From assembly GCA_032433765.1 (NCBI GenBank), contig JAVIAB010000051.1, forward strand, positions 154,345,554 to 154,409,553: 64,000 nucleotides of DNA, read 5' to 3'. Origin of the DNA: Megaustenia siamemsis (Eukaryota > Mollusca > Gastropoda > Stylommatophora > Ariophantidae). This document shows positions 1 to 12,640 of the stretch, one piece after another; the stretch's first letter is position 1; every line of letters starts with the position of its first letter. Under the pieces are notes generated by a model that was given only the letters and a program-made list of their open reading frames with translations, was not told where the DNA came from and ran no database searches. The position numbers were made by a program, and so were the translations under genes.

Positions 1-780
1 AGTGATTCGCCTAAACAAATAAGGAAAGTGTGCGATGCAACGCATCAGACATGGAAGTTTGATTTGAGAGTTAACACATTTGCAATATTGATTGTATTCC
101 ATCCACCATCACTTGTTAGGGACGCCCAAACTGCTCATTACTGCATCTTGTGTCGCTCAATATTTACCAAAACAGACGCTATTCCGTTCGTGATTCTGCA
201 ACCAAGAGCGGATTACTCCGGCAGACATTGTCCTGTTGGAATCCCCACAGAAATTAAAGATAAAAATGGAGAGAAACTTTGCGATCGAATGAACAAGGTG
301 GCCAGGTCTTCATACAATTTCCAATCGCCGCACGCTTATTGAGCGTGCGCGTCTTCACGTGAACTCACGTCAGCCCTTACCACGACACCTGGGCCGAACA
401 ATTACAATGATTACGTTCAGTGGGACAAACATTAAGACTCACCTCAAATCCATCTTCACCGTATCGTCATTTAGGCACTGGAATTAAAATAAATAAATAA
501 ATCGTCACTGATAATCAAATAGAGGATAAGACAAGATAATTATTACACGTCATCAAATAGACAGCACATTTACTTGTCGGTGGGAAGGGATGTGCAGCGG
601 GAGAAGAACAAAGAAGAAGAAAGAGCAAACAGATCCATGCAGACAACATCCGGTCAAGGTGCGTAGTTATGTTATGTCCACATTGATTATACACATCAAC
701 AATTCTCATGAATCTCCGACATAAATCAGGATAGCCATGCGTAAATGGCTTGTTTTCTGAGACAGGTCATTAGTCAACAC
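1..780. other. No recognisable gene
   Basis: Mixed-composition DNA with no motif I recognise. An open frame at 28-342 (+, 104 codons) has no family signature, no good start context and no splice-site support, so I do not call it a gene. The stretch ends where the 25-bp array begins. Confidence 0.5.
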
Positions 781-1645
781 AAAAATATAGGATTATACAC
801 AACGCAAAAATAGAAGATTACACACAATACAAAAATAGAGGATTATACACAACACAAAAATATAGGACTATGTTCAGCAGAAAAATAGAGGATTATACAC
901 AACACAAAAATAGAGGATTATACACAACACAAAAATAGAGGATTATACACAACACAAAAATAGATTATACACAACACATAAATATAGGATTATGTTCAGC
1001 AGAAAAATAAAGGATTATACACAACACAAAAATAGATTATACACAACACAAAAATATAGGATTATGTTCAGCAGAAAAATAGAGGATTATACACAACACA
1101 AAAATAGAGGATTATACACAACACAAAAATAGAGGATTATACACAACACAAAAATAGATTATACACAACACATAAATAAAAGATTATATACAACACAAAA
1201 AGAGGATTATATACAACACAAAAATAGAAGATCATATACAACACATAAATAGAGGATTATACACAACACAAAAATAGAGGATTATACACAACACAAAAAT
1301 AGAGGATTATACACAACACAAAAATAGAGGATTATACACAACACAAAAATAGAGGATTATATACAACACAAAAATAGAAGATCATATACAACACATAAAT
1401 AGAGGATTAAACACAACACAAAAATATAGGTTATACACAACACACAAATAGAAGATTACACACAACACAAAAATAGAAGATTATGCACAACACAAAAATA
1501 GAGGATTATACACAACACAAAAATAGAAGATTATACACAACACAACAATAGAGGATTATACGCAACACAAAAATAGAGGATTATATACAACACAAAAAAG
1601 AAGATATTACTCAACACAAAAACATAGGATTATACTCAAAATAAA
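780..1645. repeat. Minisatellite, 25-bp unit
   Basis: Tandem array of an A-rich 25-bp unit built around acacaacacaaaaatagagg followed by attat, repeated about 30 times. Variants include units shortened by 4-5 bp (AATAGATTATAC) and units with tatgttcagcag replacing the start, and the same variant order recurs within the array, which suggests block duplication. No coding content. Confidence 0.95.
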
Positions 1646-1739
1646 AACAGACTGCCATGGCATTAAGATGCATGGCTATAACAATGTCATCAGAGACCAA
1701 CCAGAAAGTCGTTAGTGATATTAAAGAAGAAGCAACCAC

Positions 1740-2850
1740 AAGAGAAATAACACAACAGTCACAACTCTCCAACTATCACAACTTTTCAACTATTACAATA
1801 CGTCAACTATCACAACTCTCAATATATCACACCTCTCCAACTATCACAACTCTCGAATTATCACAACTATCCCATTTTCCATCTATCACCTCTCCAACTA
1901 TAACAACTCTCCAATTATCACAATTAACAAAATTCTCAATCTATCACACCTCTCCTACTCAATCATAACTCTCCACTTAAACACAACTCTCCAATTATCA
2001 AAACACTCCGACTGTCACAACTCTCCAACTATCACAACTCTCCAACTATCACAACTCTCCAACTATCACAAACCTCAAACTATCACAACCCTCCAACTAT
2101 CACAACTCTCCAACTATCACACTCCACAACCATCACAACTCTCAAACTATCACAACTCTCCAATTATCACTACTCTTCAACTATCACAACTCTCCAACTA
2201 TAACAACTCTCCAACTATAACAACTCTCCAACTATCACAACTCCATAACTATTATAACTCCACAACTATCACAATTCCACAATTATCACAAATCCACAAC
2301 TATCACAACTCTTCAGCTATCACAACTCTCAAACTATTACAATTCTCCAAATATCACGACTCTCAAACTATCACGACTCTCAAACTATCACAACTCTCAA
2401 ACTATCACACCTCTACAATTATCACAACTCTCCAACTATCACAACTCTCCAACTATCACAACACTCAAAATATCACAACTCTGCAACTATCACAACTCTG
2501 CAACTATCACAACTCTCCAACTATCACAACTCTCCATCTATCACAACTCTCCAACTATCACAACTCTTCAGCTATCACAACTCTCAAACTATTACAATTC
2601 TCCAAATATCACGACTCTCAAACTATCACGACTCTCAAACTATCACAACTCTCCAAACTATCACAACTCTCCAACTATCACAACACTCAAAATATCACAA
2701 CTCTGCAACTATCACAACTCTGCAACTATCACAACTCTCCAACTATCACAACTCTCCATCTATCACAACTCTCCAACTATCACAACTCTCCAACTATCAC
2801 AACTCCCCAACTATCACAACTCTCAAAATATCACAACTCCCCAACCTCCA
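1740..2850. repeat. Minisatellite, 17-bp unit
   Basis: Degenerate array of the 17-bp unit cacaactctccaactat over about 1.1 kb. A block of several units is itself repeated (compare 2305-2400 with 2570-2660, both carrying attctccaaatatcacgac), so segments were duplicated after single-unit expansion. The open frame at 1657-1968 is a by-product. Confidence 0.95.
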
Positions 2851-3008
2851 AGACCCGCATGCTCCCAACAAACAATCAGCTCCTCCACCACCACTCACTT
2901 TAAACAAATCCTACCAAATGTACGTTATCTTACTTCCGATGCTACCAAATGTATCACATGACTTCCCCTCCATTCCCCTCCCCACATTGTATGATACCTC
3001 AGTTATCA

Positions 3009-3259
3009 ATTGAGAGCTGCGATAGCTCAGTGGTTAGTGAACTAGACTACAAAGGACAAGGGGTAGGGTTCGATCCCAACCGACGGCTTCCGAGTTCACC
3101 CAGCCTTAAATGGGTACCGGATTTTTTCTGGGAAAGTAGAGTGCACGGGCGTAATACCGACCACATTACGCCAAAAAATCATCTGCCGAAGGTCTGTAAA
3201 ATGTATGGTCACTAACCCTATACGCCACTTGGCGTGACGGGGGCTCTTTACTTTTTTTT
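3009..3259 (+). mobile_element. tRNA-derived SINE, family A, near full length
   Basis: The head looks like a tRNA with internal RNA polymerase III promoter boxes: A box tagctcagtggt at about 3023-3034 and B box ggttcgatccc at 3067-3077. A conserved body follows (cacccagccttaaatgggta; then an inverted-repeat-like acgccacttggcgtgacgg) and the element ends in a TTTACT/T-rich tail. The 9-bp cagttatca occurs at 3000-3008 and 3260-3268 and is a plausible target-site duplication. Related copies occur at eight other places in the window. It is non-coding and depends on a partner LINE for movement. The family name is mine. Confidence 0.85.
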
Positions 3260-5290
3260 CAGTTATCAGTTATCACCCTGGCCATCAAAACATAACGCTA
3301 GTTCATCACGTTTATCATCTATACAAACATATGTTGAACGATGATGTACGCAGCTCCATCAGTAAATCATCAAAGTATCATTTGTGTGGGCTATAACCCT
3401 TGTCATATCTTATCTACCTCTTATCTTCATCTGCTACATCATCGCCTGTCCCCAGTCGGCATTAAAGACACTCTCAAAAGATTGCTTCCAACTCTTTCCC
3501 ATTCCTCTCGTCCACTTCTCGTTTAGACCTAAGGTCTAGCACGAGCGTAATGCTCTTATCCTTCTGATAGGATTCATCAATTGCATGTACCACCTAGCAA
3601 GGGGAATTACTGCGAACAATTAATTACACGTTCGATTACGAGCATCTTCTTCACTGGCTCTGAGCAGGGTACTTTACATCACGCGAGACGTGGCGAGAGC
3701 GAATGCCAGTGTCATAATGTGAGGGCTGAGACACTTTGACAGGCTGAGGATAATGACTGATAATGGATAACGAGAGTGACAGAGCAACGTCACAAAACCT
3801 AAATAGCGTGAGCGATATCGGGATGCCTGGAGGAGAAACACATATACAGGTGAGAACAATCGGGAGTGAGGAGATAAAGGTGGGATGGGTTAGAGAGAGT
3901 CGGCTGATAAAGAATGAATGAGAGAAATAAGCGGGAAACCTTGAAACTCAGTGTGCCAGACTGCTGGAAAGAGAGGCTGAGAGAAGAAACTTTTTTTTCG
4001 GAGAGAGTGAAACATGAAACAAGAGGCGCGTTTGGGCCGTAGTCAGAAGCTCGTAGATGAGAGAGGAAGTGACGAAACAATAAAAACAGAACAGAAAGGA
4101 ATTTACGAGAAGTTGTTTTTGCGAGAATGTTGTTTCAAAACAAAATTGTTTAAAATTATAGAAGAGCGGAACGCAAAAATTACTTTTAATTCCGAGGAGA
4201 CTTCGGCAGAACACGCCCAACTAGGGTTAGTTGCTATGTTCTATTGTGTGCAGTGAGACGACATTAAGACTTAATCCTGTAATCCCCCCCCCCCCCGGCC
4301 CCAAAACCTTTAGAGTACCGTGGTTAATGCACCAGGCCCTGGGAAATAATGTATAGACGTCAGCCAGTCTTCTATTTCCCCTCTTCCCTGCACGCTAACG
4401 GACATATCGAAATCTGGTGTCAGCGGTCATGTTTTTAAATAACCAACGCCACATTTTAACAAACAGAAACATTCGGTACCCATTTAAATCTGGGTGAGCC
4501 TGGAATAGACGATCGAGGTGAAACAATGCGTCTTGTCCTTAGTAGCTAGATTTCCCTAACCACAGCGCTACTGCAGGTCTCAATTACTTTCCACTACTTT
4601 GTCACTCAGGAATCGGGGCGTGACTAAACGTCGATGGTCGTGGATCATTCGGGAACAAGGAGAGATTTCAATGACATTCTGCGACGCTCTGCCGCCATAT
4701 TCGCTGCCGCACTCCACTGGCAGTCTTAAAGAGCAATTACTGAGAGTGAAATCTTTCCATGAAAGAAAAAAAAACATACGCTGCTGCTCAGAAATACCCA
4801 GCCCATATTATCTTGGAGAACACCATCAGCAGATATCACAAATTCACATATTCCTTTGCTCTGAAACAAATCGATTAAAGGCGTCTAATGAAACAAAGCG
4901 ATGAATACCCAAATCCCTCAAGTGTTGCACAACTCCTGCACAGCCGAGTGAGCCAGCGCTTTGATGCCTGATTGAATTGACGCCCAGGACGGTTCAAAGA
5001 CACAACGGCTGCCTCGATGAATAAGCGACCGGTCTACTCATTCTGAACGTTTCTGAAACGTTTCTGTTTCAAGCGTCGAAAAGCAAACTTTCCATGATGC
5101 GGACATGTAGCAAAGAAAACCTGCGCGGTATTTGGAAACTGCATGAAGGAAAATATCAAGAAAAGATAACTTGCACGCTATACACACATATGACGACTAT
5201 ACATGTGACAATACTAGTCAAGTACCAAAGTCCACAGCAAGAGAAATAACTAAAAAATGTGGGGATAAACTTCGTCCAGAAGAAACGTGA
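3260..5290. other. Non-repetitive stretch without a recognisable gene
   Basis: About 2 kb of unique-looking DNA. It holds a C homopolymer run near 4285-4298 and a decayed SINE-A piece at 4440-4515. Open frames such as 4014-4256 (+) and 3948-4220 (-) overlap each other on opposite strands and show no family motif. Confidence 0.5.
4440..4515 (-). mobile_element. Decayed SINE-A fragment
   Basis: Contains tcggtacccatttaaatctg and gggtgagcctgga, matching the minus-strand body of SINE-A elsewhere (ccggtacccatttaaggctg, gggtgaacccgga). It lacks both promoter boxes and the tail. The assignment rests on this short match only. Confidence 0.4.
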
Positions 5291-5293
5291 TAG

Positions 5294-5625
5294 TCATAGC
5301 GGACAATCCGCACAAAGTAGACATAGCGGACAATCCGCACAAAGTAGACATAGCGGACAATCCGCACAAAGTAGACATAGCGGACAATCCGCACAAAGTA
5401 GACATAGCGGACAATCCGCACAAAGTAGACATAGCGGACAATCCGCACAAAGTAGACACAGCGGACAATCCGCACAAAGTAGACCACAGCGGACAATCCG
5501 CACAAAGTAGACATAGCGGACAATCCGCACAAAGTAGACATAGCGGACAATCCGCACAAAGTAGACATAGCGGACAATCCGCACAAAGTAGACATAGCGG
5601 ACAATCCGCACAAAGTAGACATATT
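5294..5625. repeat. Minisatellite, 27-bp unit with internal palindrome
   Basis: About 12 highly uniform copies of a 27-bp unit containing gcggacaatccgc, whose GCGGA and TCCGC arms are complementary around CAA, followed by acaaagtagacata. One junction near 5484 carries an extra base (gaccacagc). Because 27 is divisible by three and the unit has few stops, several frames on both strands stay open (for example 5250-5636 minus); these are not genes. Confidence 0.97.
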
Positions 5626-5688
5626 GATGCACACACTTTTGAAGCGATATTCTGTTCAGACTGTGGGCCTGGGTAACTTCAAACCATA

Positions 5689-6082
5689 ACTTGATGATGA
5701 TGAACCAGACAGCTGCGTTGAGAAACGTGTATAAAGGACAGACAACTTGATAATGATGAACCAGACAGCTGTGTTGATAATTTTTTGAAAAGAAGAGACA
5801 GCTTAATGATAATGAACCAGACAGCTGTGTTGATAACTGTTTTGTAAAGGACAGACAACTTGATGATGATGATGAACCAATACAGCTGCGCTGATAAACG
5901 TTTGTAAAGGACAGACAACTTGATGATGATGAACCAGACAGCTGTGTTGATAATTCTTTGTAATGGAGAGACAACTTGCTGATGATGAACCAGACAGCTG
6001 TGTTGATAAACGTTTGTAAAGGAGAGACACCTTGATGATGATGAACCAAACATCTGCGTTGAGAAACGTGTGTAAAGAATCC
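5689..6082. repeat. Minisatellite, about 56-bp unit
   Basis: Seven diverged copies of a unit of about 56 bp with the core gatgatgaaccagacagctg, then tgttgataa and a variable segment ending ggacagac or ggagagac. The number of GAT triplets varies between copies. Open frames on the minus strand across it are repeat by-products. Confidence 0.93.
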
Positions 6083-6469
6083 CAAGATGTAGCTTCGAAT
6101 CCACTACCGGTTCCTTGGTACCAGCTTTACCGCAGCACTGCAATTATTTGCCTGTTCCCTGGCCACAGTCAGCTCGGAGAACAAGTGTAACTGTGGAAAT
6201 TGGCGTTTCCATTTCCGGGCTGTTATAACGATCCCCGTTGTGTCCGCCGTGACTATTCACTGTCAGGTGTTCCCAGTCCTGTTTCCTGAAAAATAAATCT
6301 CCCAAGCATGCCCTGCAAGTATCCCCGTATCTCAGACAACAATCTATGTACAAGTTCCCCCTGACAATCTTTGATTGGGGATGTCAGGGCTGTCCGTGGT
6401 CATAAAATGCTACAGCCATTTTAATCGTTATTAGAACCGCACATAGACCACAATTTATAAGGAAATCAA

Positions 6470-7186
6470 AAGATATTAGCCTCACTTTCAACTCCAATGT
6501 TAAGTCAGTCCTATTATATGGCTGTGAAACATGGAGAATAACAAAAATGACAATCTCGAAGAGACAGATCTTCATTAATTGATGCTTGCGCAGAAGAAAG
6601 GATGGAAATGGCAGGACAAAATCACTAACGTAGAATTATGGGAAAGTAAAAAGTAAAGTAAAGTACCCCCGTTACGCCAAGTGGCGTATAGGGAAATATG
6701 GTGTTAGTGACCCTATATTTTACATACCCTCAGCACATGATTTTTGGGTAATGTGGTCGGTATTACGCCCGTGTTGCTTTACTTTCCCAGAAAAAAATCC
6801 GGTACCCATTTAAGGCAGGGTGAACCTGGAAGCCGTCGCTTGGGATCGAACCCTACCCCTTGTCCTTTGTAGTCCAGTTCATTATGGGAAAGTACCAGTC
6901 AATTATCAGGGAACAAAGAGATACAACGAAGACGATGGTACTGGACAGGACATACACTCTTGAAGCCAACTGAGAGTATTACACGACAGGCTCATTTTTG
7001 AAATCCCCAAAAGAAGAGACAAATAGGAAGACCGACATATTTTTGGAGAAGACAAGTGGGTGCATAGATGAAGATGATGGGGAAGACATGGAGTGATCTA
7101 AAATATGGCAAGAGACAGAACGGCGGGAAAGTGTTGAAGACCTATGCTCCACAGGGAGCTGAAAGGTAGAAGAAGGTAGTGAACGC
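6470..7186 (+). mobile_element. LINE-A copy a: reverse-transcriptase C-terminal end, split by a SINE
   Basis: Conceptual translation gives the typical end of a non-LTR retrotransposon ORF2: a YGCETW-like motif near 6520, then [13 protein letters not shown] near 6940-6995 and a basic segment, finishing near CSTGS at about 7165. It corresponds to the copies at 54290-54850 (+) and 16308-16770 (-). It is 5'-truncated, has several stops, and is interrupted by a SINE-A at 6649-6880. The LINE clade is not assigned; the YGCETW plus GH-L motif order is what I rely on. Confidence 0.8.
6649..6880 (-). mobile_element. SINE-A copy with 14-bp target-site duplication inside LINE-A
   Basis: The body of SINE-A lies on the minus strand, with its TTTAC-repeat tail at 6649-6672 and the B box ggttcgatccc (reverse complement) at about 6843-6853. 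The head is cut just inside the A box, so it is slightly 5'-truncated. It is bounded by the exact 14-bp repeat attatgggaaagta at 6635-6648 and 6881-6894. The related LINE at 54290-54850 has the unoccupied site attatggaaatgtacc near 54540, which confirms the boundaries. Confidence 0.93.
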
Positions 7187-7254
7187 AACATTGTCAAGAC
7201 CACTCGTTCGTGAACCATACGTAGGAAACACCTGGCCCCTAACAAGGACTGTAG

Positions 7255-9182
7255 AAACAGAGAGGGCTGTCGCTTAATGTTCACAATTAATGGAACAGAG
7301 AGCTGTCGCTTAATGTTCACAATTAATGGAACAGAGAGCTGTCGCTTAATGTTCACAATTAATGAAACAGAGAGATGTCAATGTTCACAATTAATGAAAC
7401 AGAGGGCTGTCGCTTAATGTTCACAATTAATGGAACAGAGAGCTGTCACTTAATGTTCACAATTAATGAAACAGAGAGCTGTCATTTAATGTTCACAATT
7501 AATGAAACAGAGAGCTGCCATTTAATGTTCACAATTAATGAAACAGAGAGCTGTCATTTAATGCTCACAATTAATGAAACAGAGAGCTGTCATTTAATGT
7601 TCACAATTAATGAAACAGAGAGATGTCAAAGTTCACAATTAATGGAACAGAGAGCTGTCATTTAATGTTCACAATTAATGAAACAGAGAGATGTCATTTA
7701 ATGTTCACAATTAATGAAACAGAGAGATGTCAAAGTTCACAATTAATGGAACAGAGAGCTGTCATTTAATGTTCACAATTAATTAAACAGAGAGCTGTCA
7801 TTTAATGTTCACAATTAATGGAACAGAGAGCTGCCATTTAATGTTCACAATTAATGAAACGGAGAGCTGCCATTTAATGTTCACAATTAATGGAACAGAG
7901 AGATGTCAAAGTTCACAATTAATGGAACAGAGAGCTGTCATTTAATGTTCACAATTAATTAAGCAGAGAGCTGTCATTTAATGTTCACAATTAATGAAAC
8001 AGAGAGATGTCAAAGTTCACAATTAATGGAACAGAGGGCTATCACTTAATGTTCACAATTAATGAAACAGAGAGCTGTCATTTAATGTTCACAATTAATG
8101 AAACAGAGAGCTGTCATTTAATGTTCACAATTAATGAAACAGAGAGATGTCAAAGTTCACAATTAATGGAACAGAGAGCTGTCATTTAATGTTCACAATT
8201 AATTAAACAGAGAGCTGTCATTTAATGTTCACAATTAATGGAACAGAGAGCTGCCATTTAATGTTCACAATTAATGAAACAGAGAGCTGCCATTTAATGT
8301 TCACAATTAATGGAACAGAGAGCTGCCATTTAATGTTCACAATTAATGAAACAGAGAGCTGCCATTTAATGTTCACAATTAATGAAACAGAGAACTGCCA
8401 TTTAATGTTCACAATTAATGAAACAGAGAGCTGCCATTTAATGTTCACAATTAATGAAACAGAGAGCTGCCATTTAATGTTCACAATTAATGAAACAGAG
8501 AGCTGCCATTTAATGTTCACAATTAATGAAACAGAGAGCTGTCATTTAATGTTCACAATTAATGAAACAGAGAGATGTCAAAGTTCACAATTAATGGAAC
8601 AGAGAGCTGTCATTTAATGTTCACAATTAATGAAACAGAGAGCTGCCATTTAATGTTCACAATTAATGGAACAGAGAGATGTCAAAGTTCACAATTAATG
8701 GAACAGAGAGCTGTCATTTAATGTTCACAATTAATGAAACAGAGAGATGTCAATGTTCACAATTAATGAAACAGAGAGATGTCAATGTTCACAATTAATA
8801 AAACAGAGAGATGTCAATGTTCACAATTAATGAAACAGAGAGATGTCAATGTTCACAATTAATAAAACAGAGAGATGTCAATGTTCACAATTAATGAAAC
8901 AGAGAGATGTCAATGTTCACAATTAATGGAACAGAGAGATGTCACTAAATGTTCACTATTAATGGAACAGTGAGCTGTCACTTAATGTTCACAATTAATG
9001 GAACAGTGAGCTGTCACTTAATGTTCACAATTAATGGAACAGAGGGCTGTCACTTAATGTTCACAATTAATGGAACAGAGAGCTGTCACTTAAATGTTCA
9101 CAATTAATGGAACAGAGGGCTGTCACTTAATGTTCACAATTAATGGAACATGTCACTTAATGTTCACAATTAATGGAACATT
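7255..9182. repeat. Minisatellite, 36-bp unit
   Basis: About 1.9 kb of a 36-bp unit with core atgttcacaattaatgaaac followed by agagagctgtcattta. Shortened units (about 31 bp, with gagagatgtcaatg or gtcaaag) are interspersed and become the rule at about 8730-8940. The 36-bp period gives a 12-residue periodic frame (M-F-T-I-N-E-T-E) on the plus strand and another on the minus strand. Nothing suggests translation. Confidence 0.97.
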
Positions 9183-9876
9183 TGTATCAGGATGTTATGT
9201 ATGATTCTCGTGCATTCCCAGGTGAACATGTGAAAGTTATTATCCACCCCATCCCAGTGAACATGTGACAGTTTCCTATCCACCATGCCCCACCCATGTA
9301 TTTCAGTATGTTCATGCATACTAATATGTTCATACAACAACACTCACACATACATACACACTAATATGATTTCCTGAAACACACACATATACATTAATAT
9401 GTTCAAACAACAACACTCACACACATACACACTAATATGCTTTCCTAAAACACAAACATACACACTAATATGTTCTCACAACACACACACACATTCACAT
9501 ATAAACACATATGCACACGCATACACATACACATGCACACAAACACTCGTCGACAATGAAATAGGCAACATCCACACACATATATAAACTTACAAATAAG
9601 TATACACACACATACAAGCGTGCTTTCAAGTATCTCCGCACTCATATTTTCACACACATTTTCTCACAAAATCTCTCCGTACTCATATTTTCACACACTT
9701 CTACTCACACATTATTATTCACACCCGAAAACGTTCACTACATGACATATTCACATATAAAAACGAGTACACAATCACGCAACAGCGATATAGCTACACA
9801 TACACACCATCCATACAGTCAGTTCAAATATTAACACACACATACATATATAAACACTTCCCCACTACTTCCTGTA
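9183..9876. repeat. CA-rich low-complexity region
   Basis: After a short pair of related segments (gtgaacatgtgaaag and gtgaacatgtgacag at about 9222-9270) the region is dominated by acacacatacacac with recurring actaatatg at about 9330-9480. It is simple-sequence DNA with no gene; open frames here are compositional. Confidence 0.8.
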
Positions 9877-9877
9877 G

Positions 9878-10895
9878 TGTACTACCACTGCAACACTGAG
9901 AACAGTGTGTGTACTACCACTACAACGCTGAGAACCATGTGTGTACTACCACTACAACACGGAGAACCGTGTGTGTACTTGTCACTACAACACCGAGAAC
10001 CATGTGTGTACTATCACTACAACACTGAGAACCATGTGTGTACTATCACTACAACAACGAGAACCATGTGTGAACTATCACTACAACACTGAGAACCATG
10101 TGTGTACTACAACTACAACACTGAGAACCATGTGTGTACTATCACTACAACACTGAGAACCATGTGTGTACTATCACTACAACACTGAGAACCATGTGTG
10201 TACTATCACTACAACAACGAGAACCATGTGTGAACTATCACTACAACAACGAGAACCATGTGTGTACTATCACTACAACAACGAGAACCATGTGTGAACT
10301 ATCACTACAACAACGAGAACCATGTGTGTACTACCACTACAACACTGAGAACCATGTGTGTACTATCACTACAACACTGAGAACCATGTGTGTACTACCA
10401 CTACAACACTGAGAACCATGTGTGTACTATCACTACAACACTGAGAACCATGTGTGTACTATCACTACAACACTGAGAACCATGTGTGTACTATAACTAC
10501 AACAACGAGAACCATGTGTGTACTATCACTACAACACTGAGAACCATGTGTATACTATCACTACAACACTGAGAACCATGTGTGTACTATCACTACAACA
10601 ACGAGAACCATGTGTGAACTATCACTGCAACAACGAGAACCATGTGTGTACTACCACTACAACACTGAGAACCATGTGTGTACTATCACTACAACAACGA
10701 GAACCATGTGTGAACTATCACTACAACAACGAGAACCATGTGTGAACTATCACTACAACAACGAGAACCATGTGTGTACTATCACTACAACACTGAGAAC
10801 CATGTGTGTACTATCACTACAACACTGAGAACCATGTGTGTACTATCACTACAACACTGAGAACCATGTGTGTACTATCATTACAACACTGAGAA
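9878..10895. repeat. Minisatellite, 32-bp unit
   Basis: About 32 copies of a 32-bp unit with core actgagaaccatgtgtgtac followed by tatcactacaac. Two interleaved subtypes (CACTGAGAACC and CAACGAGAACC, the latter usually followed by gtgaac) recur in the same order in separate blocks, pointing to multi-unit duplication. Confidence 0.97.
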
Positions 10896-11457
10896 CCTCT
10901 GAAAAGACGGCTAACAAAGAGGCCACTATGTCAAGAGCCTACCCATCTGCTCACGTTACTCCCATCATGCCAATCGGCGTATCGACCCATCCCTACATCA
11001 ATCCCCTAATTGAACATTGCACTCAAAACTTACTTATTCTGTTTTTATTATTTCCTCCATTATCTTGAACATACCGTCGGAAAATAAAAAAAATAATCTT
11101 CAAACACTTCAACTCGAGAAACGTGCATGGTGTGTTTATGTTGCACAACAACACATCAAGAAGTATAAAGCTGAAAAGTTCTTGCGAAAGCAAATGAGAC
11201 CAAATGTGAGATATGGACCTATGTGAAGCCCTGACACAACCTCGACCAGGTCTTCCTGACAAGTGCCCCTCTTACAGCGTCTTTACAGCGCTCACAAATA
11301 GTCATTGCATTCCTGCTACTGGTATAACACGTATTACAACAACCTGTACTTCCTGTCCCTTGTAAAGGTAGCCTGATATCACAGACAGTTCAAATGACAG
11401 GCTTGTAAAATCGTAGAAAGATTTATTTTTTTAAATATGGCCAGGCAACATTAAAAT
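10896..11457. other. Short unique stretch, nothing recognised
   Basis: Between the 32-bp and 14-bp arrays. The open frames at 11017-11226 (+) and 11023-11262 (-) overlap on opposite strands and match no family I know. Confidence 0.5.
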
Positions 11458-11592
11458 ATACAGTTGATCTCTTACAGTTGATCGCTTACAGTTGATCTCT
11501 TACAGCTGAACACTTGCAGTTGAACTCTTACAGCTGAACTCTTACAGTTGATCTCTTACAGTTGATCTCTTACAGTTGATCTCTTACAATTG
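11458..11592. repeat. Short array, 14-bp unit
   Basis: About nine copies of cttacagttgatct with base changes (agctgaac, agttgaac). Confidence 0.9.
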
Positions 11593-11654
11593 AACTCTCA
11601 ACTGGACAATGATAACATAATAGTGTTACTAAAGTATTGGAGTTTACAAGTATT

Positions 11655-12155
11655 GAGAAAATTCAACAAAGAAGGTCTCAGTCTGCATGTCGAGTCTCCT
11701 GCATGTTAATCATTATCTCTAAAGAAGGTCTCAGCCTGGAGGTCAAGTCTTCATGCTAATCATCATTTCTAAAGAAGGTCTCAGCCTGTAGGTCAAGTCT
11801 TCATGTCAATCGTCATCTGTAAAGGTCTCAGCCTGTAGGTCAAGTCTTCATGTTAGTCATCATCTGTAAATAAGGTCTCAGCCTGCAGGTCAAGTCTTCA
11901 TGTTAATCATCATCTCTAAAGAAGGTCTCAGCCTGGAGGTCAAGTCTTCATGTCAATCGTCATCTGTAAAGATCTCAGCCTGTAGGTCAAGTCTTCATGC
12001 TAATCATCATCTCTAAAGAAGGTCTCAGCCTGTAGGTGAAGTCTTCATGCTAATCATCATCTCTAAAGAAGGTCTCAGTCTGCAGGTCAAGTCTTCATGC
12101 TAATCACTATCTCTAAAGAAGGTCTCAGCCTGCAGGTCAGGTCTTCTTCATTGCT
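11655..12155. repeat. Minisatellite, about 50-bp unit
   Basis: About ten copies of a unit with cores aaggtctcagcctgtaggtc and aagtcttcatgctaatcatc; some copies lack 4-5 bp. No coding content. Confidence 0.94.
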
Positions 12156-12640
12156 CTATTATGTTCAAGAAGTTAGCAGCCCCAGAAACAGGCTGACAAT
12201 ACACGGCACTAGATGATGCTGGCTTTATAACTGCCTATTCCGCTGTATACATTCTCTTTCAAATTCACCCCAAATGTATATTCTTTTGCTCGTTCACTTA
12301 TTTTCATTTTTATCCCGCTCCTGCTCTCCCCATCCCTCAAAATGCATCCTTTTATATTCTCTCTTTCTATTTACATCATAATTACACATCCCTGTCTCTT
12401 CACCCCGTCAGAACAATATTTATCCCACACCATTACAATCTTTCTTTCTCTTTGCAAAGTTTTTTTCTCTTCCCCCACACTTTTAATCTCTCTAAGTCTT
12501 TATCCTATTTGTATCAACCTTCTTCTATCCCGCCTTTATAATCTGTATTTCTCTTTACTCCACCTTCACAATATTTCTTGCATCATCTCACCGTTACAAC
12601 TACTTCACATTATTCCACCTTAAGAATTTCTCTTTCTATT
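12156..12640. other. Pyrimidine-rich unique stretch
   Basis: T/C-rich DNA with an open frame at 12342-12623 (+) that is hydrophobic only because of its composition. No start context, domain or splice evidence. Confidence 0.5.

Noticed and set aside
28..342. 104-codon open frame as a gene
   Set aside because: No family resemblance, splice signal or start context; it may be chance.
3014..3085. Functional tRNA gene
   Set aside because: A and B boxes are present but the sequence continues into a repeated SINE body, and the acceptor stem does not pair cleanly.
7255..9182. 36-bp array as a coding 12-residue repeat domain
   Set aside because: Frames are broken by 31-bp units and by stops in many copies; both strands are equally open.
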